Shown here one piece after another: positions 46,248 through 58,188 of a stretch of DNA of 64,000 bases. This stretch comes from Macrocybe gigantea. Lineage: Eukaryota; Basidiomycota; Agaricomycetes; Agaricales; Callistosporiaceae. A model generated the notes under the pieces. It searched no databases, had not been told where the DNA came from, and worked only from the letters and a program-made list of their open reading frames with translations. How positions within the stretch are numbered: position 1 is the stretch's first letter; each line of letters begins with the position of its first letter. Location: the NCBI GenBank assembly GCA_011319805.1, contig SJRY01000277.1, positions 1-64,000 on the forward strand. The letters are read 5' to 3'. A program made the translations under genes and the position numbers.

Positions 46248-49200
46248 ATGTCCAGCGCAGAAGTTCCCGATGAGAAAGGAGTTGAGCTCGACACGCGTCG
46301 CGAAGCGGTAAAACTGAAAGGGTTTGCGCTCGCCGTCCTCGCATTTCAAACTCTAGGTAGGCCTGCGCGTTTGCGCCCCCAACGAAGACTCCTAATGACG
46401 TCTGGGCAGGCATAATATACTCTGACATCGGCACGTCTCCGCTGTATGTCCTTAATGGCATCTGGCCTTCTTCCGGGAGCTCTCCCTCAAAAGAGGATGT
46501 TATTGGCGGTATCAGTGCCGTGGTGTGGGCTTTAACGTTGTTGCCTCTCTTGAAATACGTGCGTTGTTGTCGGTCTTCTCTCACACCTTTTTTTTTACGC
46601 AATGGTCAAAATAGGTTGTTATTTCCTTGTGGTTCGGGACGCATGAAGGTAATCATTCGACACTCACGAAAGTTTGAATATTGCGATTCTGACTTGGTCC
46701 TAGGCGAAGGTGGATCTTTTGCGCTGTATCAAGGACTTTTCCCTCCCCCGACAAGGATTTTGATGCGGATCGGACGCTTACGGGGGACAGCGGTACCTTG
46801 GCCTCAAGGAGCGACGGCGCAGGTCCTAGAATAAAGGGATACTTTCGCTGGCCGCTCCTTATCTGGGTCAGTTCTCATTTAGTCGTCTATATGCTCTGTG
46901 ACTGAGCACATTCTAGTGCTTGCTTGGCACTGCGTATGTCATTTATTCGCTCACCGGCATACGCTGTTTTGACAGCTTATAGCTTGACCATGGCGGACGG
47001 CGTATTCACGCCCGCCGTGTCTGTCACGAGCGCGGTCGGCGGAATAGCTGTAGCAAAGCCATCCGTTCAGAAGAACGTCGTTCCGATATCCATCGTAAGT
47101 AAATCGGCAGGTAGAATTTTATGAGATTTCAAGAGCGTTTCCACAGGTCATTCTCGTCGTGTTATTCCTTGGACAGAGATTTGGGACGGGAAAAATAGCG
47201 TACATGTTCTCTCCTAGTATGTCTCTCTTTTTCTCTTTGCTGCGTGACGCTGATAGCGATCTCGAGTATCTCTCATCTGGCTTCTGCTTCTAGCCAGCAC
47301 GGGCATCTATAATATAACGTATGCACCTGGTATCTTTCGCGCGTGGGATCCCTCTCGCGCGGTCCTATGTAGGTGCTTCGCTTTTGAGATTTACTCTAGC
47401 TCATCTCGCTTTCGTAGTATTCGTTCGTACAAAAAATTATGAAATTCTAGCTGGCGTCCTCCTTGCCATCACTGGATGTGAAGCCATGTTTGCCAAGTGC
47501 GTTTTCCATAAAGATATATAGATTCCTTTGTCAAGTCGTATCTCCCTAGTCTTGGGCAGTTCAATGCTATATCGATACGGGTCAGTCATCGTGCAGTCGT
47601 CTTGGAGCCACAATATCCATTTCTTCTCTAGATATCCTTCTGCAGTATCGTCTATCCCTCACTCATTCTAGCATACCTTGGTCAAGGTGCTCGCTCATTC
47701 ACAATGGAGACGCTGTCATTTCGAATGTTTTCTACAACACCATTCCCGGCCCACACAATGGAGCGCTTTTCTGGTACTCATCGTCTCTTGGCGGATTCGT
47801 CAAGGTACTTATATTTTTGGGTCCAGGATTGTGTTTGTGTTTGCAATCTTGGCAACAGTGAGCGCTTTTTTCGCCTCGTTGCTGTCGATCTTAATCGCAA
47901 CGTTGGTGTTGACAGATTGTGGCTTCGCAAGCCTTGATTACGGCTACGTTCAGCCTTGTTCAGCAAGTCATCAATATGAAGGCTTTCCCGCCTGTCCGAA
48001 TGGTGCACACTTCGGAGACAATACAAGGCCAGGTATATATCCCAGCCGTCAATTGGGCTCTCATGATCTTGGCTATTGTCATCATCGCCGCATTTAATAA
48101 TTTGGCAAATCTCACGAACGCCTACGGCTTCGCTGTCGCTACCGTCATGCTTTCGACGAGCGTCATGATTGCTGTCCATATATATTCCGTGAAGCGGCTT
48201 CCTGTGATACTCGCCCTCGCGTATTTTTTGACTTTCGGATTCTTTGACGGTAGGGTCTTTTCTTGAAGGAGAGGGCTCGTCTGTTGATCACTCCCCTTTC
48301 TCAGCTTTATTTTGGGGAGCGTCGTTCAAAAAGATTCCGCATGGTGCATGGGTTCCTTTGGTCATTGGTCTGGTTCTGTGAGTGCTCGCGAGGCGCGCTC
48401 CTGCGTCAAACTCACTTTCTAATCATGATAGCTTGGCCATTATGTCACTTTGGACATGGGCGAAAGTATGCGCACCGGTATTGTCCTTATCAGGCACTCA
48501 CCATCATGTACTAGGAACTGGAAGACCGGTTCGATGGCGCAAATCGCAAGAATCTCCGGCGGTTCATCCAACAGGGCGAAGGCGCGACTGTCACGCTCCA
48601 AATTTCGAGCGGGAATGAAGAAATAATTTCCGAGAACGAAGACACCACGATATCGAAATCTGAGCACCTGTTCTACTATATTCCAGATGACTCAAAGACA
48701 GCCGAAGTTGAGCGGAAGAGGTTGCAGCGCATACCGACCTGCGCCGTGTTTCACAAGGTCGCTCACGGGAAAGGCGTTCCGCACTCATTTATCGGTAATG
48801 TATTCTGTGGTAGATTTAACCGGATAAACCTGACGCGACGCGGTTTCCCCCAGCTTTCATCAGACAGTGGCCAGCCTTGCCTCGTGTTGTCGTACGTCCA
48901 CTTGTCGTGTCCCCTTTCTATCCTTGGACTGATGAGTGACATGTAGATCTTCCTTTCAGTATGCGTGGCTTCTGCACCTCGGATACCCAAAAGCGAGCGC
49001 TACGTAGTGAAGAAGGTCAGGACGGTCGATGGTCCGTGCAAAATGGCTATTGCTTGCTCTCACCGAGATTGATTACATTCACACAGGTTTTTATGGTGTA
49101 ACGTATTATATCGGATTCAGAGATGACTTTGACGTCAAGGTGGGATTGCTAAACCGTCAATGGTCGAATGCTGGTACTAACATTGCGTAGATTTATGACC

Positions 49201-49588
49201 TCATTGAGAAAATTTGTGAGGTCGAGATGCAGACCAACCCGGAAAACGGAGTCTTTATCGCCAAAGAGATCAGGGACGCTGCTCAAACATCTACGCATAT
49301 GTGAGCAATGCTTCAGCTGACCTAAGAATAAACCTCATCAATTTTACCAGCGTTCCTCATTACAATGTAGTCAGTCGTCATGTCAGCGTTCGATGGATAT
49401 CGCCCATCGCCAACTGGATACGACGCACGCTGATAGAAGAGTTTTATCGACGACTTGGTATGAAAGAGTTTGACGTTGAGCCTTCATTCGCTGATCAAGG
49501 ACTTGCAGCTACGATGTTTCCGGAGACTGGAAATTGGTTGACTTCTGCAGACGAGATTATCCACGTTGGGATTAATGCTGCTATCTAG
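46248..49588 (+). CDS. high-affinity potassium transporter, HAK/KUP family
   Basis: Many exons. Starts MSSAEVPDEKGVELDTRREA; family signatures are LGIIYSDIGTSPLYVLNGIW, THEGEGGSFALYQGLFPP, TALTMADGVFTPAVSVTSAV, FRAWDPSRAV, GVLLAITGCEAMFANLGQFN, SFCSIVYPSLILAYLGQG and ATIVASQALITATFSLVQQV. The conserved C-terminal cytosolic part ends DEIIHVGINAAI. It imports K+ across the plasma membrane, probably with protons. Two single-base problems exist: one base missing in the C5 run 46745-46749 (before DFDADRTLTGDSG) and one near 47,691 (before IHNGDAVISNVFYNTIPGPH). Since sequence on both sides remains well conserved, these look like sequence errors, but a recent pseudogene cannot be excluded. Confidence 0.85.
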
Positions 49589-49704
49589 TAGATGGTCTTG
49601 GATTAGCGTACACTATATTTGGTCACGCCGGCGTCACGACAAATAACGCGTGATAAGATTTCTCAGTCAAAATATCGAAACGCACTTCTTCATTAGACAT
49701 ATCA

Positions 49705-50961
49705 ATGGCCTCGTCAGCCAAAATCCTGTCTCTGAATGGCAAGGGATTGAAGCTAGATACTCGCGCCGACATTGAGCCATGGTTCAAAGATATCGATCCT
49801 GTTACCTTAGAGGAGATCCATCTTGGGGCAATACTATCGGTGTCAAGGCAGCGGAGGCTTTGGGGGAGTTCTTGTCGAAAACAAAAGTACTAAGAGTACG
49901 TCTTGTCCGATTCACGTTCCTTCTAATTTATAAAGGTCTCGTCGGTGCCCCCAGATAGCGGATTTCGCAGATATATTCACCGGCCGACTTATATCTGAGA
50001 TACCTCTAGCTCTGACCTCCATCTGCGATGCATTGATCGACAAGACGTCGCTAGTTGAGCTCAATCTCAGCGATAACGCGTTCGGAGGACGTTCTGTCGA
50101 CCCCATCGTCCCGCTCCTGAAGAACAACCTCAGCCTGCAGGTGCTCAAACTCAACAACAACGGTCTCGGCCCTGCGGGCGGCGTCGTGATCGCAAACGCG
50201 CTCCTAGAATCCGCGCACAAAAGCAAAAAGCAAGGCCAGAAATCGAACCTGCGCACGGTCATCTGCGGCCGCAATCGTCTCGAGGACGGCTCCGCGCCGT
50301 TTTGGGCCGAAGCGTTCGCCGCGCACGGCACGCTGGTCGACGTTCGGATGCCCCAGAACGGAATCAGGATGAAGGGCATTACAGCGCTCGCTAACGGGCT
50401 GAAGAAGTGCGTCGATCTTCAGCACATCGATCTGCAGGACAACACGTTCACCGAGGCGGGCGCGACGACTGGCCTGCAGGCGTGGACTGACGCGCTGCTC
50501 GCGTGGCCCGAGCTCCGCACGCTCAACCTGTCGGATTGCGTGCTGTCCAGTGATGGAGAGGTTCCGTTGATTTTGACAGCCCTGGCGACGGGATCAAACC
50601 CCAAGCTGCACACCCTCCAGCTGCAGAACAATAACCTAGAAAACAAATCCATCGCACTCTTGGCAAACGATATCTCGTCCAGCCTGGCTAATTTGATGAT
50701 ATTGGAACTCCAGTATAACGATGTAGAAGAGGAGGACGAGGATTTAGAGACACTGTCAGACAGTTTGAAACAGCGAGGCGGCAAACTGTATGTTACGAAG
50801 AAGAGGAGGAAGAAGAGGAGGAAGAGGAGGAGGAAGAGGAAGAAGAAAAAGAGGAAGAAGAAAAGGAACCCGGGAAGGTGAAGAGTGCAGAAAGAACAAA
50901 AGCAGATCAAGCTGTCGATGCGCTCGCGGACATCATGAGCAAAGCAGAAATTAAATCATAG
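49705..50961 (+). CDS. RNA1: Ran GTPase-activating protein
   Basis: Starts MASSAKILSLNGKGLKLDTR. Leucine-rich repeats of the RanGAP type run through most of it: LEEIHLGGNTIGV, IFTGRLISEIPLALTSICDA, SLVELNLSDNAFGGRSVDPI, LQVLKLNNNGLGPAGG, CGRNRLEDGSAPFWAEAF, LQHIDLQDNTFTEAGA, LHTLQLQNNNLENKS. It activates GTP hydrolysis by Ran in the cytoplasm and so drives nuclear transport. Two one-base losses appear: GGGG at 49825-49828 should be five Gs (HLGGN), and one base near 50,795 switches the Glu-rich acidic tail to a spurious Lys/Arg tail. In the expected frame the tail ends VDALADIMSKAEIKS at 50961. The gene is essential in known fungi, which argues for sequencing errors. Confidence 0.9.
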
Positions 50962-51094
50962 TTCTGGTCTAGTGAGTTCATTTCCTTGCCTTTCTTACAT
51001 CGACTACACAGCAGTGGTACGACTTGCTATTCAGTACAGGAGCATGTAGATATATACCTACGAAATCAGGGAATATCTTGTATTTTTGGACATA

Positions 51095-52348
51095 TCATCT
51101 GGGTTTAAGTATGATCCATCGCGTCTGGGAACCTTCCTTACGTCGAACATGCCCGTCGACATGCCGGGACTGTAGCCACTGGTCAAAGGAGATGTCTTTG
51201 TCCCTTGGAACGACGGCGTTCAAACACAAAGACCGTTCGAGCCATGGGCCAGACAAATCACGGGAGGCTTCACGGTATGCTGCACGGATGACGTTCCAAA
51301 ACGTCATTCGCGCCTTCTCGCGTAGGCCGTTTACCAGAATCAGCAGAGCTTGGGTGGATAGGCCATTCTGAAGCTGCGTGCTGGATTTGATGGCCAAAGA
51401 CGCTATCCGTTCGGTCAGTGCGTCCAGAGTCGGCACGAGAGATGCGACGCTGCTCGCTCGCGAAAGCTCATCGAATGACGCGTAATTTCGCAAACGAAGA
51501 CATCGCGCCAGTGTGTCGATCCATTTGAGAGCATCGGAGTCTTGCGGCAGCAACGATGGAGGTATAGACCTCCGAAGTTCGTTGAACATGGATTGAGATG
51601 GATAGGCAGCAACTAAAGCGTGCGTCAGGGACACGACGACCGTCGCAGTGAGATTCCTGTGTGGGCCAGGACAGCTGAGATACAGATCAGGAAGCAAATG
51701 TGAGATGACGGATGGCGTTTGCTTGAACGAATTGAAGATGATTGTCAGATATAGTGACGTTTCGTACACTGGAAATACCTCTGGTTGGCAGGCATGAAAG
51801 AGGAGAAACATGCATGCTGCTCACCTTCTAGTGCGAATCGATCAGTCCGCTTGGAGGAATAGATACCTTCTCGTAGTTTCCCTTCCGGTTACGATATGAG
51901 AGCAACCTCCTAGGGGCTTCGCTGCGGGCGACTCACGATACAAAATCAAAATATTGTCTTGCGCATCGTTTCGCTGTCTTTCTTCGTCTCGAGTTTCGTT
52001 ATGCCTCTTGTCGTATCGAGAAAGGACATCTTCGAGCTAAGAACCGGGGACTTTCTAATCTCGAAGCAGCAGTGAAACCTAGTTGTCCATACCTTCCCCT
52101 CAAGGGCTATTTTATACTCTTCTTGGACTGTAAAGTCCTTCAGTCTGTGGAAACATTACTATAAGGATGATCAGGCGTCCTGACGCCGGTAGTCACTCCA
52201 CTCACGTATCACCATCCCTCTCTAGCCCGCTACTCCGACTGACGGAAGCAATGTGGTTCAAGTCTTGTCCCTTGATAGTGGGCCACCCACGACGGGGACC
52301 GATTCCTCTTCCGCGTGCGGTACCCCGGGCCCGAGAACGAGAGGACAT
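51095..52348 (-). CDS. SAC3/GANP-like protein
   Basis: I place the start at 52348 (MSSRSRARGTARGRGIGPRR), a basic Arg/Gly N-terminus. Exons then give TLKDFTVQEEYKIALEGK, ETRDEERQRNDAQDNILILY, RKLREGIYSSKRTDRFALE, VYETSLYLTIIFNSFKQTPS and the long last exon ending WIILKPR. The YETSLYL block, helical middle and winged-helix-like end (FDQWLQSRHVDGHVRRKEG ... WIILKP) resemble SAC3/GANP/PCI-type proteins of basidiomycetes. Those act in mRNA export or splicing complexes. I am only moderately sure of this. Its start lies 144 bp from that of the divergent DUF3605 gene. Confidence 0.5.
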
Positions 52349-52492
52349 GAATTGCTGTGACGCATCAAGTGCACCTTCAGATTCGCCGTGAATGTTTGCT
52401 TTTGTTGAAACAACTTGATCTACAGCTCCGTCGTCGGTCGCAATGATGAGCTTAACTGCTATCGGACTCTCATTCTGCCAGCCGACGATAAT

Positions 52493-53600
52493 ATGACCTT
52501 CAAGGATGCGTTAGAACACCTGTCCTCGCACAATGTCCTGCTGCGAACAGGGCCTCCCACCAAAGAGGAACTACTCGTTTATTACCCTGCAAAATTCACC
52601 TGGCAACAGCTCAAGACCTTTGTAAATTCAGGGTAATCGACTGAAGCTCCTGTGAAGGCGTCTTCTTGCTAAACCCCGCGCCAGGGATCTGGGTTTGTTG
52701 AAACGAGATCGCAAACTGCAGAAGCGGTATGACGAGTGGGCAGTCGGGATCAAACGCGAATATGGGTCGATAAGTAACGCCCTTTTTATGATCTCATATT
52801 TGCAACATGCTGAATAAATGCTTAAATTCCTTTCTGTAGTTAATTACTTGGTCAACTTTCGTTTACAATGGGGAAAACCAGACAATCTGTCGCTCTTGAC
52901 TTCTGCACTTGATGCAGGTGCGAAGAAACCCCATCAGGAGCCATCGACACTGGACCCTGAGCGGCCGAACCACGTATCACCACTTCCTCCCGATGCGCCA
53001 CTATATTTTACATCTGACGTCTCTCCGGAATACATCAGCATCATCCAGAACGATTGGCCATATTCTGGTACGGATTCGTATCCTACCTAACCAAACGTCA
53101 CACATTCATTTCCGGACACGCGCGTCACATGCAGTTCCACCAGAGATCGAACATACGCTTATCTGGACGCGTATTCCTGTTTTTCACAAGGACCTTATAC
53201 CCGACTCTATCACCGCACGCGTAGAACAGGACGGACTGTGGGGTTTTACTGGTAACGCTTCGCCCCCTCCATCCCCGTCAAGCCTTCCCGCCTGTTTACC
53301 TGCTCTTTCCGAATGGGGCGTCACGTTGGAGGCCATGATCCGCTCGGAGCGAGGTACAGAAGAAGAGGAAATACTTGTCAAGCGCGCAGGTCGCGAGATT
53401 GATGATTTTGTCAAGAAGCGCTGGATAGAGTCGGAATGGGAAACCGCTTGGTTTGTTAACCCTCCAGTGAGTTGCGTGCTCTGCCCAGGTGTCTACGGGA
53501 GAACCTGATGAGGAATGATGTTCGCAATCTTCAGAGGCTACAAAGTGTACCTGGCCTCGCCCACATCCATGTCTTTGCACGTCAAAAACTATCGTTGTAG
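52493..53600 (+). CDS. DUF3605 (N-acetylglucosamine-induced protein-like) family protein
   Basis: Five exons (52493-52632, 52685-52773, 52840-53067, 53135-53466, 53535-53600). Landmarks are MTFKDALEHL, an HNVLLRTGPPTKEELLVYYP N-terminal block, KRYDEWAVGIKREYGSI, and the DUF3605 core: HTLIWTRIPVFHKDLI, ARVEQDGLWGFTG and VKKRWIESEWETAWFVNPP, ending SVPGLAHIHVFARQKLSL. The domain is widespread in fungi, and a Candida homologue is induced by N-acetylglucosamine; the biochemical role is unknown. Divergent from the SAC3-like gene. Confidence 0.75.
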
Positions 53601-53690
53601 ATACGAGATTTACTCATCCTCATCCTACCTAGACGCAGAACCAAATATCCGTTTGTGATATAGACAGCAATTTCGTCAGTTGCCTTATCT

Positions 53691-54324
53691 CGATGCATAG
53701 AGTTTCTCCGTTATATCCACTGTTGAATTATCAACCGATTCTTCTTTCCAACAAAACAGAGTTGATCGCGAGGGATGATGGGTGCTACGTAGTCAAATTT
53801 GGATGTCCTTCATCAGATCCACTGTTTGGTGAGCACGCGCAGTTTAATCGTTGGCAAAGCTTTATTTCCAGAACGCAGCGCAGCGTTGTCAGAGGCGATG
53901 TTGGTCATTTCTATGCATATGCCAATGAGGTTTGCAGCTCGTCTTGGAGATCAATCATAACGATTCGATGCATGTACCGGATGACATAGTGATCCAGTGT
54001 ATCATGCAGACTCTCTGTTTTGATTGTGAGGCACGACAGTCTACAGAGATCGTACCCATTCTGGTTCCGACTCCGCGGTCAATGAGACACCATTGTTTTC
54101 AATCACGAAAACAGAGGTTTTGCAACGCGACGCGAGGGACTCGCCTTCCTAGATCCGGGACAGCATGCGCCCCGAAAGTAGAAGATCCTAAACGTTATAC
54201 CGGCGGATACAAACAACCTTTGTGTGCAGTCCTACCAGTCAGACCCCTACAAAATCGGGTTTTAAATACAATCAGCTGCGAAATAACCTATAAACGACCC
54301 CGCCCGCACGGGGGGCTAGGTTAG
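53691..54324 (+). CDS. possible degenerate or fragmentary gene
   Basis: Two overlapping plus-strand reading frames (53693-53989 and 53932-54324) contain protein-like pieces, for example ELIARDDGCYVVKFG and LEINHNDSMHVPDDIVIQC, but no complete domain. RDDGCYV and HNDSMHVPDDI faintly recall HNH-nuclease proteins of this group, such as the one at 22057-23311, so this may be a decayed relative. No confident exon chain could be built. Treat it as unassigned. Confidence 0.25.
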
Positions 54325-54527
54325 GGCATTGCAGGGCCATTCATTCCCGAGCATATTTGAAATCCCCAGAAAGAGTACATCTGAATGGCCCTAGTCTCAG
54401 CAGCCTTGCGGTCCATATTCCATACTGGCATATGCCGTGGGTTCTTAAAGGTAAAAAAAAAATTCATACAATTCGATCAGGCGAGAGGATAGGCAGTAGC
54501 AAAAGAAGGAACGCCATCGATAGTTAA

Positions 54528-55208
54528 TCAGGCTCCACGATTAGCCTTATCTAGCACTGTAAAACACAAGAGTGCCGCAGTCAGTCTGGTGCGGTGAAGC
54601 AGGCCAAAGAGCCTCTCACCGCTCTCGTACGCCACTTCACTGTAGTCCGTTCCCTGTATCTCTACTGCAATGCCGACAAGGGAACGTCGTAGGGCCTCCT
54701 TAGACGATGCGAACAGCATCTTCTGCTTGATTTTGCAGAGTCGGGTGCCCTTATCGAATGAGATCAGCGTTGAGACATCGCGCAAGACCTAACCCTCATC
54801 GGCTACGCTGCACGGACCGCGTGAAATGGCAGTGGGCGAGCCCGAAAAAGGCAGCCGCCATTCGTCCGATGGGAAGAGAAGGGAGGAATACTTACCAAGA
54901 GATGAAGCAAATCTTGTTTCTCTTTCCACCCTCCTCCCGTTCGAACTCAAAGTCATAGATGGCCCATCTGCATTCCGACTCCGGAAGATCTGCAATGAAG
55001 TCGTCATAGTTCGTGGAGGAGGACGTCTTCTCGACGACAATTTCGGTGAGTTCTTTGTTCACAGTGAAGATGATGTATTTGTGTGTTTTCTTGAGCTTCA
55101 GAGCCTGGTACTCTTCGAGGCATTTGGAGTTGACACCAACGCCGGAAGCCTAAGGTACGTCAGATATAGCGGAGGGCATAGTTTGTGAAGGTGGAGAAAG
55201 CTTGCCAT
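54528..55208 (-). CDS. COF1: cofilin / ADF actin-severing protein
   Basis: Exon 1 is only the ATG (55206-55208), followed by an intron starting gcaagc (GC-AG, 55150-55205), then ASGVGVNSKCLEEYQALKLK. The ADF-H domain continues KKTHKYIIFTVNKELTEIVV, TNYDDFIADLPESECRWAIY, DFEFEREEGGKRNKICFISW, KMLFASSKEALRRSLVGIAV and EIQGTDYSEVAYES, ending VLDKANRGA. Cofilin severs and depolymerises actin filaments. One base is missing in the TTTT at 54731-54734 (AAAA on the coding strand), needed for PDSAKIKQKMLF. A start-codon-only first exon is also seen in yeast-type cofilin genes. Confidence 0.9.
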
Positions 55209-55363
55209 ATTGAATATTAAGAGTTGGAAGACAGGCGGACAGAGTAGAGAGGGTTGAAAAACAGGTATCCGAGCCGTTCAGGTGGCTGTGGCAACCGCGA
55301 TCATAATCAATCTTATCTTTATCGGGTCAATATCTGCATTAGGTCGTCTATCGTATAGTATCA

Positions 55364-58053
55364 TCAAGCGAATACATCGTCCAACCATCGCTCGTAATCA
55401 TATTGCGTCTCCCCCAACTCGTTTGTAGTAGTCTTTGGAATCACTTCCTGAAGGTATTCCATGGCGGATGCAGGGATGTGCGCAAGGCGCAGGTCCAACT
55501 CCGTCACAAAGGGCTGCGGAATAACAAGTCACGGAACGCACGGGAGAAGATGGAGACAAACGGAGCAAACCTTGTCACTGGCTATACCACGGAAAGCCTC
55601 CCGCAGCTGTTCAGAAGATGTTTGGTCCTCCGTAATTTCAACCTGGCACAGCGTCAGGAGTCATCTCGCCTCGTCACGTCCAACACTACCAGAAGATTGA
55701 TAAAGGCCTCATAAGTGATTGCACCGTAAGCCTCCATCAGCTGCTCATAGATTAGGTCCATGTCCTCTGCGGAATAGACAATGCCCAAACTGGCTAGCGC
55801 CGCAGTTAGCTCAGCTGCGCCTAGCGTGTTTGACTCATCTCTGTCAAAGTAACGGAACGTGCTTTCAAACTGCTCAAGCTGCGCTGGTGTCAGATTTGTC
55901 ATATTTCGCGACACAATCTACAAGTATAGAACTTGAGCAAAGGCGAAGGCATTCCGACGGATGGTACAAACCTGATTGTCTATGAACGCAATCTTCTTTG
56001 CGATGCTTTGAGTCACCAGCTCTAGCTCGAACTTGAGGTCTTGAACAGTGAAAACGGTGTAGTCGTTTTCCTCAATATTGGCAGCAACACATTCTGCTTC
56101 GACCTCGGCGACTTGAGCTAAATCCTCAGAAAACGCTGGTAGCCTCGTCTGTATCTGCTGCACTTGGAGTTGTTGGTCCTTTGAAAAGCGGACGTTCAGA
56201 CTTGAAAGCGACAGATACAGGGGCGAAAGCATGCCTCCAAGGGTCCTTCAATTGCTGCCAATTCCGTTGATAGCGAATGTAGACGCTGTTCGAACCTGTT
56301 CGCGAGGTCGGCATACTTCTTTCGCAGTGTTTCTTTGATCCTGGGGAGAAAAGTGAAGTGCACTCTGGAGCCTTTGCAAACATAAAGGCCATACTGTCGT
56401 ATTTGAGCGTTGATCGATCTGGATCTGTCGGCTTCAGAAGCGAGGAGCTGTTTCCACGCTTCATCGAGATCATACAAGGCGAGACCAGGTGGTGGGATAT
56501 ATTCTCGCAGACCGTATGTCCGTAGTTTGGTTTGCACATTTCCAAAGAGGGATGCTATATCTTGCCTTTCAGTCACCCAGTTACGCTTCGTTGTTTGTTT
56601 ATAGCGAGCGAACTCGGTTGACTGGGCTTTGGCGTCTGCGTAAGTGCCAATGAACACACTGCCGGACCATTGCGTTTGAATTTCGGAAAGCGCTGAAAGG
56701 AGCTAACATCACAATTAGATGACATGTAAAAGCACATGAAACGATGACGCATACAAGACGTATTCGACGTTCGTAATCGGAGCGCGTCACCCACACGGAT
56801 TGCATCAACTCGGCGAATTTCACTACTCGCCGGGACACAGTCTCCGCTTGATCTGTAATATTTATCAAAATTGTGAAGTGCTGTCAGCCTAAAAGAAAAA
56901 AAAAAAATTTACCCATTGATGAAAATGCGTGGAAGAAGCTTGCAATATATGTCATAACACTACGTTCGTCGGGGTGGCTAGAGTCACATAAATCCTCGAC
57001 TTCGAGGAGTTGCTGTGATCTACAATCATATCAAAAGTACTTTGATAAAGACGAAACCACTTACGGGTATATTGAGGTGTTCAGCAGCGATTGTGAAGGC
57101 TAGTCTGGTATTTCCGTGCCGGTCTGTCTGTAGCAGTTCAAGCGGAATACAAGGGAAGAAGGGAGGCGTCAGACCTTGTTAGTGTATCATAATCCAGTAG
57201 ATCAGGACGGTGGCAATGTATCAAAGCGCATCTTTTGTGACGAAAGGTGTCAGCAATATCGCAAAACCGATGAGGAGGCGAGGGCGCACGAACAGAGCGA
57301 GTCCGTCAGACCAGCTGGTGGAGAAGTCTTGCACATTTACTTCTTTGTAAGGTTCTGTTTTTCTCTGACACCATAACAAGAGCCCTTCCTTCGCCGAAAG
57401 ACCCTCTTCGCTGCCAGAATGTGAGTAATCGGCAGGAACAGTCTCAAAGTAGGACCATCGTGCCTGATGTCTGCAATGGTAAAACGAAGAATGAGCGTCC
57501 AAATCATGCCCAATATGAGCTTCAGGTTTCCATCGATGATATCTACAACGTATTGGTTGGATCGTGATTGTTTAGCGAGAGGCGCTCACGACATACCCTC
57601 CGGTCCAATGTTCGTCAGTTTGACGCCACGCGACGTGATGAATTCCAGAGCTTTGTTGACATTCTCAGCTTTCTGTACCGCATTCTAGGATTCCTGTTGT
57701 ATCTGCCGAGAGAAACGTCGCCTAGATAGAGCGAATAAGCGCGCCGAGACCAAAGACCAGTGTCTTTGAAGTCACCCATGATTTCCTGCAGGAGTACGTG
57801 TAAAAGAAAACAGCGCTACACGAACAGAAGGGAGGGATGCATACCATTAGCTGGATCAAGCGAACGCCGTCTGAAAGATCCTTGACAAGCGATGTCATTG
57901 GAGGGTGTCCATGCGCTTCCAACTTGGTGTTCAGCCTTTGTTGATCATCCAGTAAGGTCACGTACAGCAGAGAGATGTGGTAGGTTAAGCAACAGACCAT
58001 TTGCAGAAAGTTCTTTCTTGAACGCCGCGGGAGCGTGTCTCTAGGGAATCCAT
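55364..58053 (-). CDS. AIN1: alpha-actinin (actin cross-linking protein)
   Basis: Start at 58053, [19 protein letters not shown], joined by an intron to [20 protein letters not shown], the start of calponin-homology domain 1. CH1 continues [14 protein letters not shown] and [14 protein letters not shown]2 is marked by [20 protein letters not shown] and [12 protein letters not shown] coiled-coil/spectrin-like rod follows ([28 protein letters not shown]). The EF-hand end is [20 protein letters not shown] ... [18 protein letters not shown], and the C-terminus is [12 protein letters not shown]. It bundles actin at the division site in fungi. One base is missing in the CC at 57678-57679 (GG on the coding strand) before [13 protein letters not shown]. 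Confidence 0.88.
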
Positions 58054-58188
58054 AGATGGTGGAAGGAAGGTGCAAGGGGGGAGGGCAACGATAAGTAAGG
58101 CATCCTAATTTGGCAATCTGCCGACGCGTCAATTTCAAGGTCCGTTCGCGCCATTCAATTTGCATCCGCTTCATCGTTCACGACCGCC

